A stretch of 64,000 bases of DNA from Wylensekiella montiformis (GCF_009697385.1 NZ_VUNL01000007.1:1-64000), one strand, 5' to 3'; shown: positions 9,155 to 18,197, numbered from the stretch's first letter. Program-made: numbers and translations. Notes: generated from the sequence alone by a model not told the origin.

Positions 9155-10321
9155 TTGAAAATCGCAATTGCTGGTACGGGCTACGTTGGTCTGTCAAATG
9201 GTGTTCTATTGGCCCAGCATAATGAGGTGGTAGCGCTGGATATTGTGCCAGAGAAGGTGGATATGCTCAATAAGGGGATTTCTCCTATTGTAGATGGGGA
9301 TATTTCGGAGTTTCTGGCGAAAAAGGAGTTGAATTTTCAGGCTACGCTGAATGTAAAGGATGCGGTTGAAGGTGCAGAGTTCGTGATTATCTCCACACCG
9401 ACCAATTATGATCCAGACAAGAATTTCTTTGATACTTCCTCGGTAGAGGCGGTGATTGAGGAAGTTTTGGAAATCAATCCTTCGGCTGTGATGGTGATTA
9501 AATCGACTGTTCCCGTTGGCTATACGGAGCAGATGAAGAGGCGGTATAAGACGGACAATATCATCTTCTCGCCGGAATTCCTGCGAGAGGGGAAGGCTCT
9601 GCACGACAACCTCTATCCATCGCGAATTATCGTGGGCGAACGGTCGGAACGGGCGAAGGTCTTTGCCGGACTGTTGGCGGAAGGTGCAGTGAAGGAGGAT
9701 ATTCCTACGCTATTCACGGGCTCTACGGAGGCAGAGGCAATCAAGCTTTTTGCCAATACCTGCCTGGCATTGCGGGTGGCGTACTTCAATGAACTCGATT
9801 CCTATGCGGAAGCTCGTGGTTTGGATACGAGTGAGATTATCCGTGGTGTCAGCCTTGATCCACGGATTGGCGATTTCTACAATAATCCTTCTTTTGGGTA
9901 TGGTGGATATTGTTTGCCAAAAGATACGAAGCAGCTTTTGGCAAACTACCGTGATGTGCCGCAGAATCTTATTGGCGCGGTGGTGGAGGCTAACCGTACC
10001 CGTAAAGATTTCATTGCCGATGCGATTATTGCCAAACAGCCCAAAGTAGTTGGTATTTATCGTTTGACCATGAAGACGGCTTCGGATAATTTCCGGGCTA
10101 GTGCGATTCAGGGCATCATGAAGCGTATCAAGGCAAAAGGGATTCCCTGCATTGTCTATGAGCCGACTTTGAAAGAGGATAATTTCTTCCGCTCTGAGGT
10201 AGTAAATGATTTGTCCGATTTCAAGGTGCGTAGTGATGTGATTGTTGCTAATCGCTGGAATGATGATCTGGAAGATGTGCGTAACAAGGTGTTTACCAGA
10301 GATATTTTCAGCAGAGATTGA
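9155..10321 (+). CDS. ugd: UDP-glucose 6-dehydrogenase
   Basis: 388 residues. It oxidises UDP-glucose twice with NAD to UDP-glucuronate. The N-terminal Rossmann motif [16 protein letters not shown], the [19 protein letters not shown] substrate region and the catalytic cysteine in [15 protein letters not shown] are all present. Length fits the short bacterial Ugd type. TTG start after AAAGGATG. The product would feed the UDP-glucuronate 4-epimerase gene downstream; the two genes are separated by an inserted toxin-antitoxin pair on the other strand. Base composition is nearer the host average than in the preceding genes. Confidence 0.95.
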   Translation: MKIAIAGTGYVGLSNGVLLAQHNEVVALDIVPEKVDMLNKGISPIVDGDISEFLAKKELNFQATLNVKDAVEGAEFVIISTPTNYDPDKNFFDTSSVEAVIEEVLEINPSAVMVIKSTVPVGYTEQMKRRYKTDNIIFSPEFLREGKALHDNLYPSRIIVGERSERAKVFAGLLAEGAVKEDIPTLFTGSTEAEAIKLFANTCLALRVAYFNELDSYAEARGLDTSEIIRGVSLDPRIGDFYNNPSFGYGGYCLPKDTKQLLANYRDVPQNLIGAVVEANRTRKDFIADAIIAKQPKVVGIYRLTMKTASDNFRASAIQGIMKRIKAKGIPCIVYEPTLKEDNFFRSEVVNDLSDFKVRSDVIVANRWNDDLEDVRNKVFTRDIFSRD

Positions 10322-10342
10322 TTGAAAACGCTGAATAGAAAA

Positions 10343-10367
10343 GTGCCGTCGCGTAAAGCGACGGCAC
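10343..10367 (-). terminator. Intrinsic terminator of the toxin-antitoxin operon
   Basis: A perfect 10-bp stem (GTGCCGTCGC with GCGACGGCAC) around GTAAA. On the minus strand it is followed by TTTTCTATTC, so the T-tract serves transcription coming from the toxin gene. On the plus strand no T-run follows. Confidence 0.75.
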
Positions 10368-10373
10368 CGGATG

Positions 10374-10691
10374 CTACATGTTGTTTAATTTGTCTGCAAG
10401 GTTTGATGGGGAATAAGCAATACGAGAAATATTTACGGTATGCTCTGTTATGGTAAATATTACCGAATAATTATCTATCAATAATTGCCGGAACTGTTTT
10501 TCTGGGCGTTTAGAATCCACCATGACTTTTACTCGCTCAGGGAAATAGTTTAATGTTTCGATTGCTTCAGCAATGCGATTGAACTGCCCCGTTGCGATTT
10601 GAGGCATTCCAATGGTGTTAGCTATGTACTCGTATATGTCAGACATATCCTTGGCAGCTTGTTCAGAGATTATGATTTGGTACTCGGTCAT
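10374..10691 (-). CDS. RelE/ParE-family toxin of a type II toxin-antitoxin pair
   Basis: 105 residues from MTEYQIIISEQAAKDM. The EQAAKDMSDIYEYIA helix, the RIAEAIETLNYFPERV middle and FRQLLIDNYSVIFTITE followed by VNISRIAYS match the RelE/ParE fold; such toxins either cut mRNA at the ribosome (RelE) or act on gyrase (ParE), and sequence alone does not decide. ATG at 10691 has AGGAGAG upstream and overlaps the antitoxin end by 29 bp; the longer open frame upstream lies inside the antitoxin gene. Confidence 0.88.
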   Translation of the reverse strand: MTEYQIIISEQAAKDMSDIYEYIANTIGMPQIATGQFNRIAEAIETLNYFPERVKVMVDSKRPEKQFRQLLIDNYSVIFTITEHTVNISRIAYSPSNLADKLNNM

Positions 10692-10995
10692 GAGTATGTT
10701 CTCTCCTAAAGGATGCAAAGAATTCTTTGGCAGGCATGGATTTTCCGGTTTCGATATCTTCGATTCCTTTGTCCAAGAAGGAACGGATTTCATCGGCAGT
10801 CATTCGGTCAGTGTTTAAATGATGGGGCCCTTGTGTTAGTGATAGTTCAAAAGGAATCGCGCCTTTGAGGGCAATTTGTTTCAGATATATGGTGATGGCT
10901 GATGTCATCGAAAGCCCCAGGGCAGAGAGAACAACTTCGGCGTTATGCTTGACTTCTTGGTTTATGCGTAGATTTAAGGTGGCTGTTTTTTCCAT
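10663..10995 (-). CDS. RelB/DinJ-family antitoxin
   Basis: 110 residues. The N-terminal MEKTATLNLRINQEVKHNAE and the ALGLSMTSAITIYLKQIAL helix are typical of RelB/DinJ ribbon-helix-helix antitoxins, which bind the operon promoter and neutralise the partner. The C-terminal part (about 70-110) would wrap the toxin. ATG at 10995 is preceded by a strong AGGAGGG-like site (11002-11009 on this strand). It reads toward ugd and starts only about 90 bp from the epimerase gene start on the other strand, so the two promoters share this short interval. Confidence 0.88.
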   Translation of the reverse strand: MEKTATLNLRINQEVKHNAEVVLSALGLSMTSAITIYLKQIALKGAIPFELSLTQGPHHLNTDRMTADEIRSFLDKGIEDIETGKSMPAKEFFASFRREHTHDRVPNHNL

Positions 10996-11091
10996 GATAA
11001 ACCCTCCTTGATGGTCTTTTTTTCTTTTATTGTAACGCGGATGTAACGAAAATACAATGCTTTTGTTGTCAACAGAAGAGGTGTGTATGAT

Positions 11092-12096
11092 TTGGCAAAG
11101 TATAAGGAATTTGATGTTCGTAAAAAGGTGCTGGTAACAGGTGGTGCCGGATTTATTGGTTTCCATTTGTCTAAGCGGTTGCTGGAGCTTGGAGCGAAGG
11201 TGGTAGGTTTTGACAATTGTAATGATTATTACGATGTGTCGCTGAAGGAGAGTCGGCTGGAGATTTTGCGGCGGTTTCCGCAGTATGAATTTATCAAAGG
11301 TGATTTAGCTGATGCGTCAGCTGTCAAGGAACTGTTTGATAAGTCAAAACCGGATATTGTGGTGAATCTTGGTGCTCAGGCTGGTGTGAGGTACAGTATT
11401 GACCATCCACGCAGCTACATTGACTCCAATGTGATTGGGTTCTTCAACATATTAGAGGCATGCCGCTATCATCCTGTGGAGCATCTTCTTTTTGCTTCCA
11501 GTTCTTCTGTGTATGGCAATCAGGAGAAAACGCCTTTCAGTACCACGGATCAGGTTGACCATCCGATTAGTCTTTATGCAGCTACGAAAAAATCCAATGA
11601 GTTGATGGCTTATACCTATAGCCATTTATATGGCATTCCTGCTACAGGTTTACGTTTCTTTACGGTCTATGGCCCTTATGGTCGGCCTGATATGGCATAT
11701 TTCAAATTTGCGAATCTGATTCGTGATGGGAAAACCATCAAGATTTATAACAATGGAGATATGCTGCGGGATTTCACTTATGTGGATGATATTGTCTCAG
11801 GAATTGAGCATATGCTTTGCAATCCGCCAAAAGCCAATAAAGATGGGGATAAATACAAGATCTACAATATTGGCAACAATAGTCCGGTTCGATTGATGGA
11901 TTTTATCGAGACGTTGGAAAAAGCACTTGGTAAAACGGCAAAAAAGGAATACTTGCCAATGCAGCCTGGGGATGTGTATCAGACCTATGCGGATGTCAGC
12001 GAATTGGAGCGGGATTTTGATTTCCGGCCGAATACAACGATTGCAGAAGGGCTGGAAAAGTTTGCTCAGTGGTATCGTACTTACTATGGCTTGTAA
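11092..12096 (+). CDS. UDP-glucuronate 4-epimerase (NAD-dependent epimerase/dehydratase)
   Basis: About 334 residues. It should interconvert UDP-glucuronate and UDP-galacturonate, next to ugd which makes the substrate. VLVTGGAGFIGFHLSKRLL is the NAD site; SSSSVYGNQ and Y-x3-K in LYAATKKSNELMAY are the catalytic residues; RFFTVYGPYGRPDMAYFKF is typical of the UDP-glucuronate epimerase branch. Start: TTG at 11092 has AGAGG ten bases upstream; the alternative GTG at 11083 is too close to that site. Substrate assignment follows the subfamily motif and context. Confidence 0.88.
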   Translation: MAKYKEFDVRKKVLVTGGAGFIGFHLSKRLLELGAKVVGFDNCNDYYDVSLKESRLEILRRFPQYEFIKGDLADASAVKELFDKSKPDIVVNLGAQAGVRYSIDHPRSYIDSNVIGFFNILEACRYHPVEHLLFASSSSVYGNQEKTPFSTTDQVDHPISLYAATKKSNELMAYTYSHLYGIPATGLRFFTVYGPYGRPDMAYFKFANLIRDGKTIKIYNNGDMLRDFTYVDDIVSGIEHMLCNPPKANKDGDKYKIYNIGNNSPVRLMDFIETLEKALGKTAKKEYLPMQPGDVYQTYADVSELERDFDFRPNTTIAEGLEKFAQWYRTYYGL

Positions 12097-12111
12097 GGGG
12101 GAACGCAGGCG

Positions 12112-13449
12112 TTGAGTATCAAGAAAATCCTGAAAGATAATTTGCCGCCGTTTATGTTGGCGCCTTTGAAGCGGGTGTATAGTGATGCACACTATGCTGC
12201 CATGCATGTAGTGCCGGAGGAGTGGTATTTGAAGCGTCAGTTCAAAAAGAGGGTGGGCTATTCGCTAAATTTGGATAATCCCCGAACATTTAATGAAAAG
12301 CTGCAATGGCTGAAACTTTATGACCGTAATCCACTGTATACGAAAATGGTGGATAAGTATGAAGCCAAAAAGTATGCGGCGGATATTATCGGCGAGGAAT
12401 ATATCATCCCGACGTTGGGCGTTTGGGATCACTTTGATGACATTGATTTTGACCAGTTGCCGGGGCAGTTTGTGCTGAAATGTACCCATGACAGCGGTAG
12501 TATCGTCATTTGCAAGGATAAGGATAAGCTGGATAGAAAAAGGGCCAAAGAAAAATTGGAACGTGGGCTTCGCTATAATTACTATTATCGCGGTGGTTTT
12601 GAATGGCCGTATAAAAATGTGAAGCCACGGATTATTGCCGAAAAATATATGGTCGATGAATCCCGTACGGAGCTGAAGGATTACAAGGTCTTTAACTTTA
12701 ACGGAGAGCCAAAGATTATCCAAGTTGATTATGATCGATTCGTGGAACATAAACGTAATCTATACACTGTAGATTGGAAATATATAGAAGCAGCTATTGA
12801 ATTTGCCACAGATGCAGGTCATCAAATTCCAAGGCCAAAACGATTAGATGAAATGCTAAATCTTGCATCGAAATTGGCAGCAGATATCCCTCACGTTAGA
12901 ATAGATTTTTACTCTATCGAAGATAAAATTTATTTTGGAGAAATGATTTTTTTTCATGGTTCTGGTTTTGAAAAATTTATACCAGAAGAGTTTGGTGCGA
13001 AATTAGGAAATTGTGTGAATATTCATGGAGGGGTAATACTAAGCGGTAATGGCTATATTTTGATCGTTCGGGCAGCAGAATCTTGTACAGATTTAACCGA
13101 TTACAAATTTATGTGCTTTAATGGAAAGATGAAGTGTTCTTTTACTTGTACGGGACGCAATACAGATAGAGGGCTGTATGTAACTTTCTATGACAGAGAT
13201 TGGAAGAAATTGCCTTTTTCCCGCCATTATCCGGCTGAGCAGATTGCTATGCCAAAACCTGTGAGTTATGAGAAAATGGTAGATTTAGCAGAAAAAATAT
13301 CGGCACCACTGAAATTTTCCCGTATTGATTTTTACGAAATAAGCGGGAAGATTTATTTTGGGGAGATTACTTTTTTTCCAGGGAATGGTATGGAAGAATT
13401 TTCGCCGGAGGAATGGGATTATAAAATAGGGAGTTGGATTCGGTTGTAA
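12112..13449 (+). CDS. TupA-like ATP-grasp protein with duplicated C-terminal half
   Basis: 445 residues; usual members have about 300. The N-terminal half (about 35-185) has FNEKLQWLKLYDRNPLYTKM, QFVLKCTHDSGS and PRIIAEKYM of the TupA-like/ATP-grasp group found in teichuronic-acid and capsule loci. The C-terminal half occurs twice: residues about 187-299 (LKDYKVFNFNG, VRIDFYSIEDKIYFGEM, FIPEEFGAKLG) and about 327-440 (LTDYKFMCFNG, SRIDFYEISGKIYFGEI, FSPEEWDYKIG). The copies differ widely in DNA and the first is more A+T-rich. It may ligate an amino acid or sugar acid by an acyl-phosphate; that is inference. TTG start, RBS GGGGG. Confidence 0.8.
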   Translation: MSIKKILKDNLPPFMLAPLKRVYSDAHYAAMHVVPEEWYLKRQFKKRVGYSLNLDNPRTFNEKLQWLKLYDRNPLYTKMVDKYEAKKYAADIIGEEYIIPTLGVWDHFDDIDFDQLPGQFVLKCTHDSGSIVICKDKDKLDRKRAKEKLERGLRYNYYYRGGFEWPYKNVKPRIIAEKYMVDESRTELKDYKVFNFNGEPKIIQVDYDRFVEHKRNLYTVDWKYIEAAIEFATDAGHQIPRPKRLDEMLNLASKLAADIPHVRIDFYSIEDKIYFGEMIFFHGSGFEKFIPEEFGAKLGNCVNIHGGVILSGNGYILIVRAAESCTDLTDYKFMCFNGKMKCSFTCTGRNTDRGLYVTFYDRDWKKLPFSRHYPAEQIAMPKPVSYEKMVDLAEKISAPLKFSRIDFYEISGKIYFGEITFFPGNGMEEFSPEEWDYKIGSWIRL

Positions 13450-13465
13450 TGATGGAGGTTATGTT

Positions 13466-14623
13466 TTGGATGAGTTGATGATTTGTCTGGGCGGTGATAT
13501 CGTGCCGACCAAAACAAATGAACATTTTTTTATAACTGGTGATAGCAAGGCGCTACTGGGCAAAGAATTACTGGACATATTGGCCAACAGTGATGCCAAT
13601 ATTTTCAATCTGGAAACACCCTTATGTGATAAATTGGCACCGATTGTGAAATGTGGGCCGAATTTGCACGCTCCGACTGCTTGTGTGAAAGGTTTGAAGG
13701 CTATGCATATTACAGCTATGGGGTGCGCTAATAATCATACCCTTGATCAAGGGACAAAAGGTATGTTTCAAACCAAACGCTTACTGGAAGCGCAGGATAT
13801 CGACGTTTTTGGCATCGGTCGTAACTTATCCGAAGCGGCAGAACCTTATCTTATTGCGAAAAATGGCAGACGGGTGGGAATTTATGCCTGTGCGGAGCAT
13901 GAATTCACCATTGCTACGGAAACGAAAGCTGGAGCCAATTCTTATGATGCTTTGTATTCCTTTGACCATGTGGCTGAGCTTAAGGCAAAATGCGATTATG
14001 TTATCGTCATGTTTCATGGAGGTAAGGAGTTCTATCGGTATCCATCGCCGGATATCCAGCGTATTTGTCGTCGTTTTGTGGAAAAAGGCGCAGATTTAGT
14101 GGTTACTCAGCATACTCATTGTATTGGTTGCCGGGAGGATTATCGAAAGGGAGTAATAATCTACGGTCAGGGAAATTTTCTTTTTGAACAGAGTGCTTTT
14201 TGCAATCGAGAGTTTTATGCAAATGGATTGTTATTGAGAATTAAGATAGATGATGGGTGCAAGGTAGAAGAATTACCTGTGGTACTGGATGAAAAAGGTC
14301 GTTTAGCACTGGCAGAAAGTCTGATAAAAGAACAGATCATGCATGAATACCGGAAAAGGAGCTTAGAAATCCAGAGAAATGGCTTTGTGACAAAATGTTA
14401 TCAGCGGTTTGCACGTAAAACGATTGAAGGATATCTACGTATTCCTTTAGGATATCTTAATACAAATATTATTTTGCGTATTGCAAATCGACTGTTGAAG
14501 CGGAGGTTGTATTATTGGCTGACCAATAGACGGCACAGACTTTCTTTCCTTAATATTGTAGAATGTGAATCCCATAGAGAATTGCTGATTCAGGGATTAA
14601 AGGGTGTTACAAAAATAATATGA
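13466..14623 (+). CDS. CapA-family metallophosphoesterase-like protein
   Basis: 385 residues. The calcineurin-like CapA/PgsA core is visible: LGGDIVPT (7-14), FNLETPLC, MGCANNHTLDQG, VIVMFHGGKEFY and VVTQHTHCIGC, which supply the metal-binding D, N-H, H and H-x-H residues. CapA was named for poly-gamma-glutamate capsule; many relatives sit in polysaccharide loci with no polyglutamate genes, as here, so the substrate is unknown. No signal peptide or N-terminal membrane anchor is seen, unlike classical CapA. TTG start with GGAGG seven bases upstream. Overlaps the next gene by 4 bp. Confidence 0.8.
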   Translation: MDELMICLGGDIVPTKTNEHFFITGDSKALLGKELLDILANSDANIFNLETPLCDKLAPIVKCGPNLHAPTACVKGLKAMHITAMGCANNHTLDQGTKGMFQTKRLLEAQDIDVFGIGRNLSEAAEPYLIAKNGRRVGIYACAEHEFTIATETKAGANSYDALYSFDHVAELKAKCDYVIVMFHGGKEFYRYPSPDIQRICRRFVEKGADLVVTQHTHCIGCREDYRKGVIIYGQGNFLFEQSAFCNREFYANGLLLRIKIDDGCKVEELPVVLDEKGRLALAESLIKEQIMHEYRKRSLEIQRNGFVTKCYQRFARKTIEGYLRIPLGYLNTNIILRIANRLLKRRLYYWLTNRRHRLSFLNIVECESHRELLIQGLKGVTKII

Positions 14624-16086
14624 GTGATATTGGTAATAAGGTAAGAAGTTCTACAAAATGGACATTGTTGACAGAAGTATTAGCAAAAGCTATAACGCCC
14701 ATTACGGGAATGATATTAGCGCGTTTATTGTCTCCCGAAGCATTTGGTGTCGTAGCGGCAATTTTAGTTGTTACATCTTTTGCAGAAATATTTGCGGACG
14801 CTGGCTTTCAAAAATATTTTATTCAGCATGAGTTTTATGAAGAAGCAGAGAAACGTTCATGTTTTATCACAGCTGTGATTACATCTTGTTCAATTGCTGC
14901 TGTTATTTGGTTGGTGATATTCATATTCGCAGGACCAATAGCTACAATGATGGGGATACCAAAAGCTGTGTGGGGGATACGTTTAGCAGGGATAGGTATT
15001 ATTGTTAATTCATATAATGGCATGCAGGCCGCGATATTTAAACGTAATTTTCAGTTCAAATTACTGTTTAAAGTAAAAATGATAGTCTTGTTAGTTCCGT
15101 TGCTAGTAACAATTCCTTTGGCATATGCAGGATGTGGGTATTGGGCATTGATAATCGGAACGCTTAGTCAGCAGGTTCTTACTTGTCTTATACAATCATA
15201 TTACACGGCTATGCCATTAGGATGGTTGTTTTGTATAGAGGATTTACGCAAGATGCTTTCCTTTTCGTTATGGACACTTTTTGAGTCTATAACCATTTGG
15301 TTTAGTACATGGGGCGGGATGTTTTTAGTAGGAATGATGTTGAGTAGTTATTATCTAGGAATATACCGTGGAGTGATGACTTTAGTTGGAGCAGCTTTTT
15401 CCATTGTTACGGGAACTATCATGCCAGTATTATTCACCGCTTTGTCAAGATTACAAAATGATATGAATGCTTTTCGGGAAATCGTCATATCTATACAGTA
15501 TAAGTTGGCATTGATTCTTTTGCCGTTAGGTGCCATTTTGTATATATTTCAAGATTTAATCATTGGATTTTTATTAGGAAATCAGTGGCAGGAAGGTGAC
15601 TTCTTTTTTGGTATTTGGAGCCTTACCATGTGTTTGTCTATACTTATTAATGGCTTTGCAAGTGAGGCGCTACGGGCAAGAGGAATGCCAAGAATGTCAT
15701 CATTGTCTCAGTTACTGCATTTTCCTGTATTGTTCGTTTTAATATGGTATACAGCGAAGATAAGTTTTCAGGCGTTAGCTATAGGAACTTGTTTAAGTTC
15801 TTTATGGTTATATACTGTAAAACTTATAATGCTACGACAGGTTTTAGGCTTTTCATTGCGGAAAATATTTGGATGTATTCTCAATGCAGCTCTGCCAGCT
15901 GCTATAGCGGGATTTTTAGCATGGAAGATTCGTATGCTATTAAGCGGCCATCATGAGCCTTTATCTATAATCGTTGCTTTTTTGATTTTTTTCTTGTGTT
16001 ATATGTCCTTAATACTAATCGGGAAAAATAATAGAAAATTGGTATTTGATGGATTCAATTTCTTGCGTAGTAAGTTCTACAGATAA
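14620..16086 (+). CDS. Wzx-like oligosaccharide flippase (MATE/MOP superfamily)
   Basis: 488 residues with about 12-14 hydrophobic segments. KWTLLTEVLAKAITPITGMI followed by LARLLSPEAFGVVA is the typical N-terminus of Wzx/TuaB-type flippases, and ALSRLQNDMNAFREIV sits in the usual central position. It should move the lipid-linked repeat unit across the cytoplasmic membrane for the Wzy-like polymerase. ATG start overlaps the CapA-like stop (ATGA), so it is translationally coupled. Confidence 0.9.
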   Translation: MSDIGNKVRSSTKWTLLTEVLAKAITPITGMILARLLSPEAFGVVAAILVVTSFAEIFADAGFQKYFIQHEFYEEAEKRSCFITAVITSCSIAAVIWLVIFIFAGPIATMMGIPKAVWGIRLAGIGIIVNSYNGMQAAIFKRNFQFKLLFKVKMIVLLVPLLVTIPLAYAGCGYWALIIGTLSQQVLTCLIQSYYTAMPLGWLFCIEDLRKMLSFSLWTLFESITIWFSTWGGMFLVGMMLSSYYLGIYRGVMTLVGAAFSIVTGTIMPVLFTALSRLQNDMNAFREIVISIQYKLALILLPLGAILYIFQDLIIGFLLGNQWQEGDFFFGIWSLTMCLSILINGFASEALRARGMPRMSSLSQLLHFPVLFVLIWYTAKISFQALAIGTCLSSLWLYTVKLIMLRQVLGFSLRKIFGCILNAALPAAIAGFLAWKIRMLLSGHHEPLSIIVAFLIFFLCYMSLILIGKNNRKLVFDGFNFLRSKFYR

Positions 16087-16101
16087 TCGTGAGGTGTCGG
16101 T

Positions 16102-16293
16102 ATGTTTGTAGTAAAGAAGAATTCTGAGATGATGAATAAGACGTTCCGCCTGCCGGTGGATTTAGTAAAGCGGCTGACGGAGGTGGCGAGGACGCAGGAT
16201 GTGTCGGTGAATAATCTGGTGCAGCAGTGCTGCGAGTATGCGCTGGGGGATATGGACGGTGAGGCACAGCAGGATGCGAGGCAGCGGACGTGA
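16102..16293 (+). CDS. Small ribbon-helix-helix-like protein
   Basis: 63 residues. KTFRLPVDLVKRLTEVARTQ then VSVNNLVQQCCEYAL has the strand-helix-helix pattern of Arc/MetJ-type DNA-binding proteins. No toxin gene follows, so I do not call it an antitoxin. ATG with GAGGTG five bases upstream; it starts 15 bp after the flippase gene and ends before a strong terminator, so it is probably the last gene of the polysaccharide operon and might regulate it (inference). Confidence 0.65.
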   Translation: MFVVKKNSEMMNKTFRLPVDLVKRLTEVARTQDVSVNNLVQQCCEYALGDMDGEAQQDARQRT

Positions 16294-16330
16294 GCGGGTG
16301 ATGGGGCTTTCCAGGAATAACAGAGCATAA

Positions 16331-16369
16331 AAAACCATCGTTCTCGGATAGGTGAGAACGATGGTTTTT
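16331..16369. terminator. Bidirectional intrinsic terminator
   Basis: Perfect 15-bp stem: 16331-16345 pairs with 16354-16368 around an 8-base loop, with T-runs on both strands. It closes the polysaccharide locus on the plus strand and could stop transcription from the relic gene on the minus strand. It is also the hairpin of repeat copy A. Confidence 0.85.
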
Positions 16370-16410
16370 GCGTTGTTTCCGTTCTGGTTGTGTTGCTGAT
16401 TTACGTATTC
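16333..16410 (+). repeat. 78-bp direct repeat, copy A (hairpin plus 31-bp exact segment)
   Basis: Contains a hairpin followed, at the same spacing as in copy B (17003-17080), by an exact 31-bp match at 16380-16410 and 17050-17080 (starting CGTTCTGGTTGTG, ending TTTACGTATTC). The copies are exactly 670 bp apart and enclose the truncated nuclease gene. Confidence 0.85.
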
Positions 16411-16453
16411 GTGCTTCGAAACGTTGAGCGTATTGGATGATTTTTTCTATGGG

Positions 16454-16942
16454 TTATTTGGGCTGCAGCGCAAGTTCTTCGACTTCTTCACGTGAGAGGT
16501 TGACGAGTTCGAGGATTTCCTCAATGGATTTGTTTTTGGCTAACATTCGTTTCGCCGTACGAAGATCAGCATTGCGTTCTCCCTCGGCACGGCCCTCAGC
16601 ACGGCCGTCGTCGTGTGCTTCACGCATTTTCATTTCGTAGGTCATATAACTCACCCTTTCCTCGCGGTTGGTTTTTGTTTCCGTGATGCAGGCATCGATT
16701 TCTTTGATGAAATCATCGGATGCAGGAAGCCCGTTCATATAGTCAAGGAATGCGCGTACGTCTGGCGATACATCGTTGGCAGTACCTTTACTGCTGAGAA
16801 ATATTTTTGCAGCACCGTCGTTTAGTTCGAGGGTTTTATCTTCGATGCAGATGTTACGGAATGTATAGATATGGCGGTTTTGTTCAAAGAGCTCAAACGG
16901 GCAAAGAAAGATGATGATGGAGGAGCGGAGCTCCTTGTACAA
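16454..16942 (-). pseudogene. 5'-truncated Rpn/YhgA-type PD-(D/E)XK nuclease ('transposase') relic
   Basis: About 162 residues remain. YKELRSSIIIFLCPFELF, the FLDYMNG region and the charged tail (HDDGRAEGRAEGERNADL) match the C-terminal half of Rpn/YhgA-like 'PD-(D/E)XK nuclease family transposases', which usually have about 290 residues. The catalytic N-terminal half is absent: in frame, a TAG lies three codons before the first possible TTG codon, at about 16949-16951. No RBS is seen. The relic lies between two 78-bp direct repeats. It is unlikely to make an active nuclease. Confidence 0.8.
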
Positions 16943-17002
16943 TACATTCTACCATATTCAGAACATGTTTTCTATCATTATTTCATGTATACATGCGAAA
17001 AG

Positions 17003-17080
17003 AACCATCATTCTTCAGGCAGGAAGAACGATGGGGGTTGAGAGATTTTCGTTCTGGTTGTGTTGCTGATTTACGTATTC
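17003..17080 (+). repeat. 78-bp direct repeat, copy B
   Basis: Imperfect hairpin (17005-17016 with 17023-17034, one A-C mismatch) followed at 17050-17080 by the 31 bases identical to copy A. The hairpins of the two copies differ in loop and T-run, while the 31-bp block is unchanged. Confidence 0.85.
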
Positions 17081-17186
17081 TTAATCTTTCTAGAAAATGC
17101 TGGACAAATAGGAATGAATGCGTTACAATAATAAAAGTAAAACGGTTTCGTTAAGAAGAATAAAGGAAGCAGGAGTGATTGGCAGT

Positions 17187-18197
17187 ATGGCGGGAGCAAA
17201 GCGCAAAAAAGTGACGATCGTGGATGTGGCGGCGAAGGCCGGGGTTTCAAAAACCACGATTTCCCGCTATCTGAACGGCAAATTTGAGTATATGTCTGAG
17301 GAGTCGCGCCAGCGTATCGCTGATGTAATTGAGGAGCTGGGCTATCGTCCGAATTCTTTGGCGCGCAGTTTGAAGTCGAAGCAGAGTTTTGTCCTTGGCG
17401 TGATTGTTTCCGATATTACGAGTCCGTTTTCTCCGATTCTGCTGAAGGGGATCAGTGATTGCTGTGATCGTTACGGTTATCGGATTTTGATTGCAAACTC
17501 TGATGATGAGCCGCGCAAGGAACGCGATTATATTATGAATATGATCGATCAGAGCGTGGATGGCATCATCCTGAATACGACAGGCGGCAATGACGAATTC
17601 TTGCGCGAAACGGCGGATATGGGCATGAAGTTTGTGCTGGCAGACCGGACGATCGATTTGGATCTTTTTGATACGGTGCACAGTGCGGACCGTGATGCGA
17701 TCGGTCAGATGATGCGGTATCTGAAGGGCGTCGGTTATGAGTCCGTCGGTTTTTTCACGCAGCCGTTGACGAACAGTACGCGAATCAACCGCTGTCAGAT
17801 TTTCCGTGAGGTATACGGCAGTTATTTTGACGGCATGGCGCAGGTGTATTTTCTGGAGAAGAAGCAGCGGGATGCCAATGTGATGCAGGAGTTTATGCGG
17901 CGCAATATCGATACGAAGCATGCGATTTTTACAGGCAATGGCGTGGCGACCATGCGCGTGGTTCAGACGATGCGGGATCTGGGAATTCGCTTTCCGCAGG
18001 AAACGGGGCTTTGCGGCTTCGATGATTGGGAGTGGATGAATCTGGTCGGCGGAGGCCTGACGACGATTGCTTTGCCCACTTATGATGTAGGCAAGGAATG
18101 TGTGAAGCGCATGATGCATTTGCTGAACTATTCCCGCGCGGGAGAGCCGCGGCGGGTGGAGCTGCCGTGTACGCTGCAGATTCGGCATTCGACCTGA
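17187..18197 (+). CDS. LacI-family regulator of the KDG/DKI genes (KdgR-like role)
   Basis: About 336 residues. The helix-turn-helix is VTIVDVAAKAGVSKTTISRY at the start, followed by the hinge RPNSLARSLKSKQ and a periplasmic-binding-like effector domain (FVLGVIVSDITSPFSPIL; GLCGFDDWEW near the end). Directly downstream are kdgK, kduI, kduD and eda, so it most likely represses these and responds to KDG or a related sugar acid (inference). Two palindromes with AAACCGG cores lie before kdgK and an AAACGGTTT sequence lies at 17140-17148 before this gene. ATG at 17187 taken; GTG at 17175 with AAGGA seven bases upstream is possible. Confidence 0.9.
   Translation: MAGAKRKKVTIVDVAAKAGVSKTTISRYLNGKFEYMSEESRQRIADVIEELGYRPNSLARSLKSKQSFVLGVIVSDITSPFSPILLKGISDCCDRYGYRILIANSDDEPRKERDYIMNMIDQSVDGIILNTTGGNDEFLRETADMGMKFVLADRTIDLDLFDTVHSADRDAIGQMMRYLKGVGYESVGFFTQPLTNSTRINRCQIFREVYGSYFDGMAQVYFLEKKQRDANVMQEFMRRNIDTKHAIFTGNGVATMRVVQTMRDLGIRFPQETGLCGFDDWEWMNLVGGGLTTIALPTYDVGKECVKRMMHLLNYSRAGEPRRVELPCTLQIRHST

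Noticed and set aside
16437-16640. Plus-strand 67-codon frame
   Set aside because: Antisense to the Rpn-type relic; Arg/Ser-rich shadow of its repeated Ala-Glu-Gly codons.
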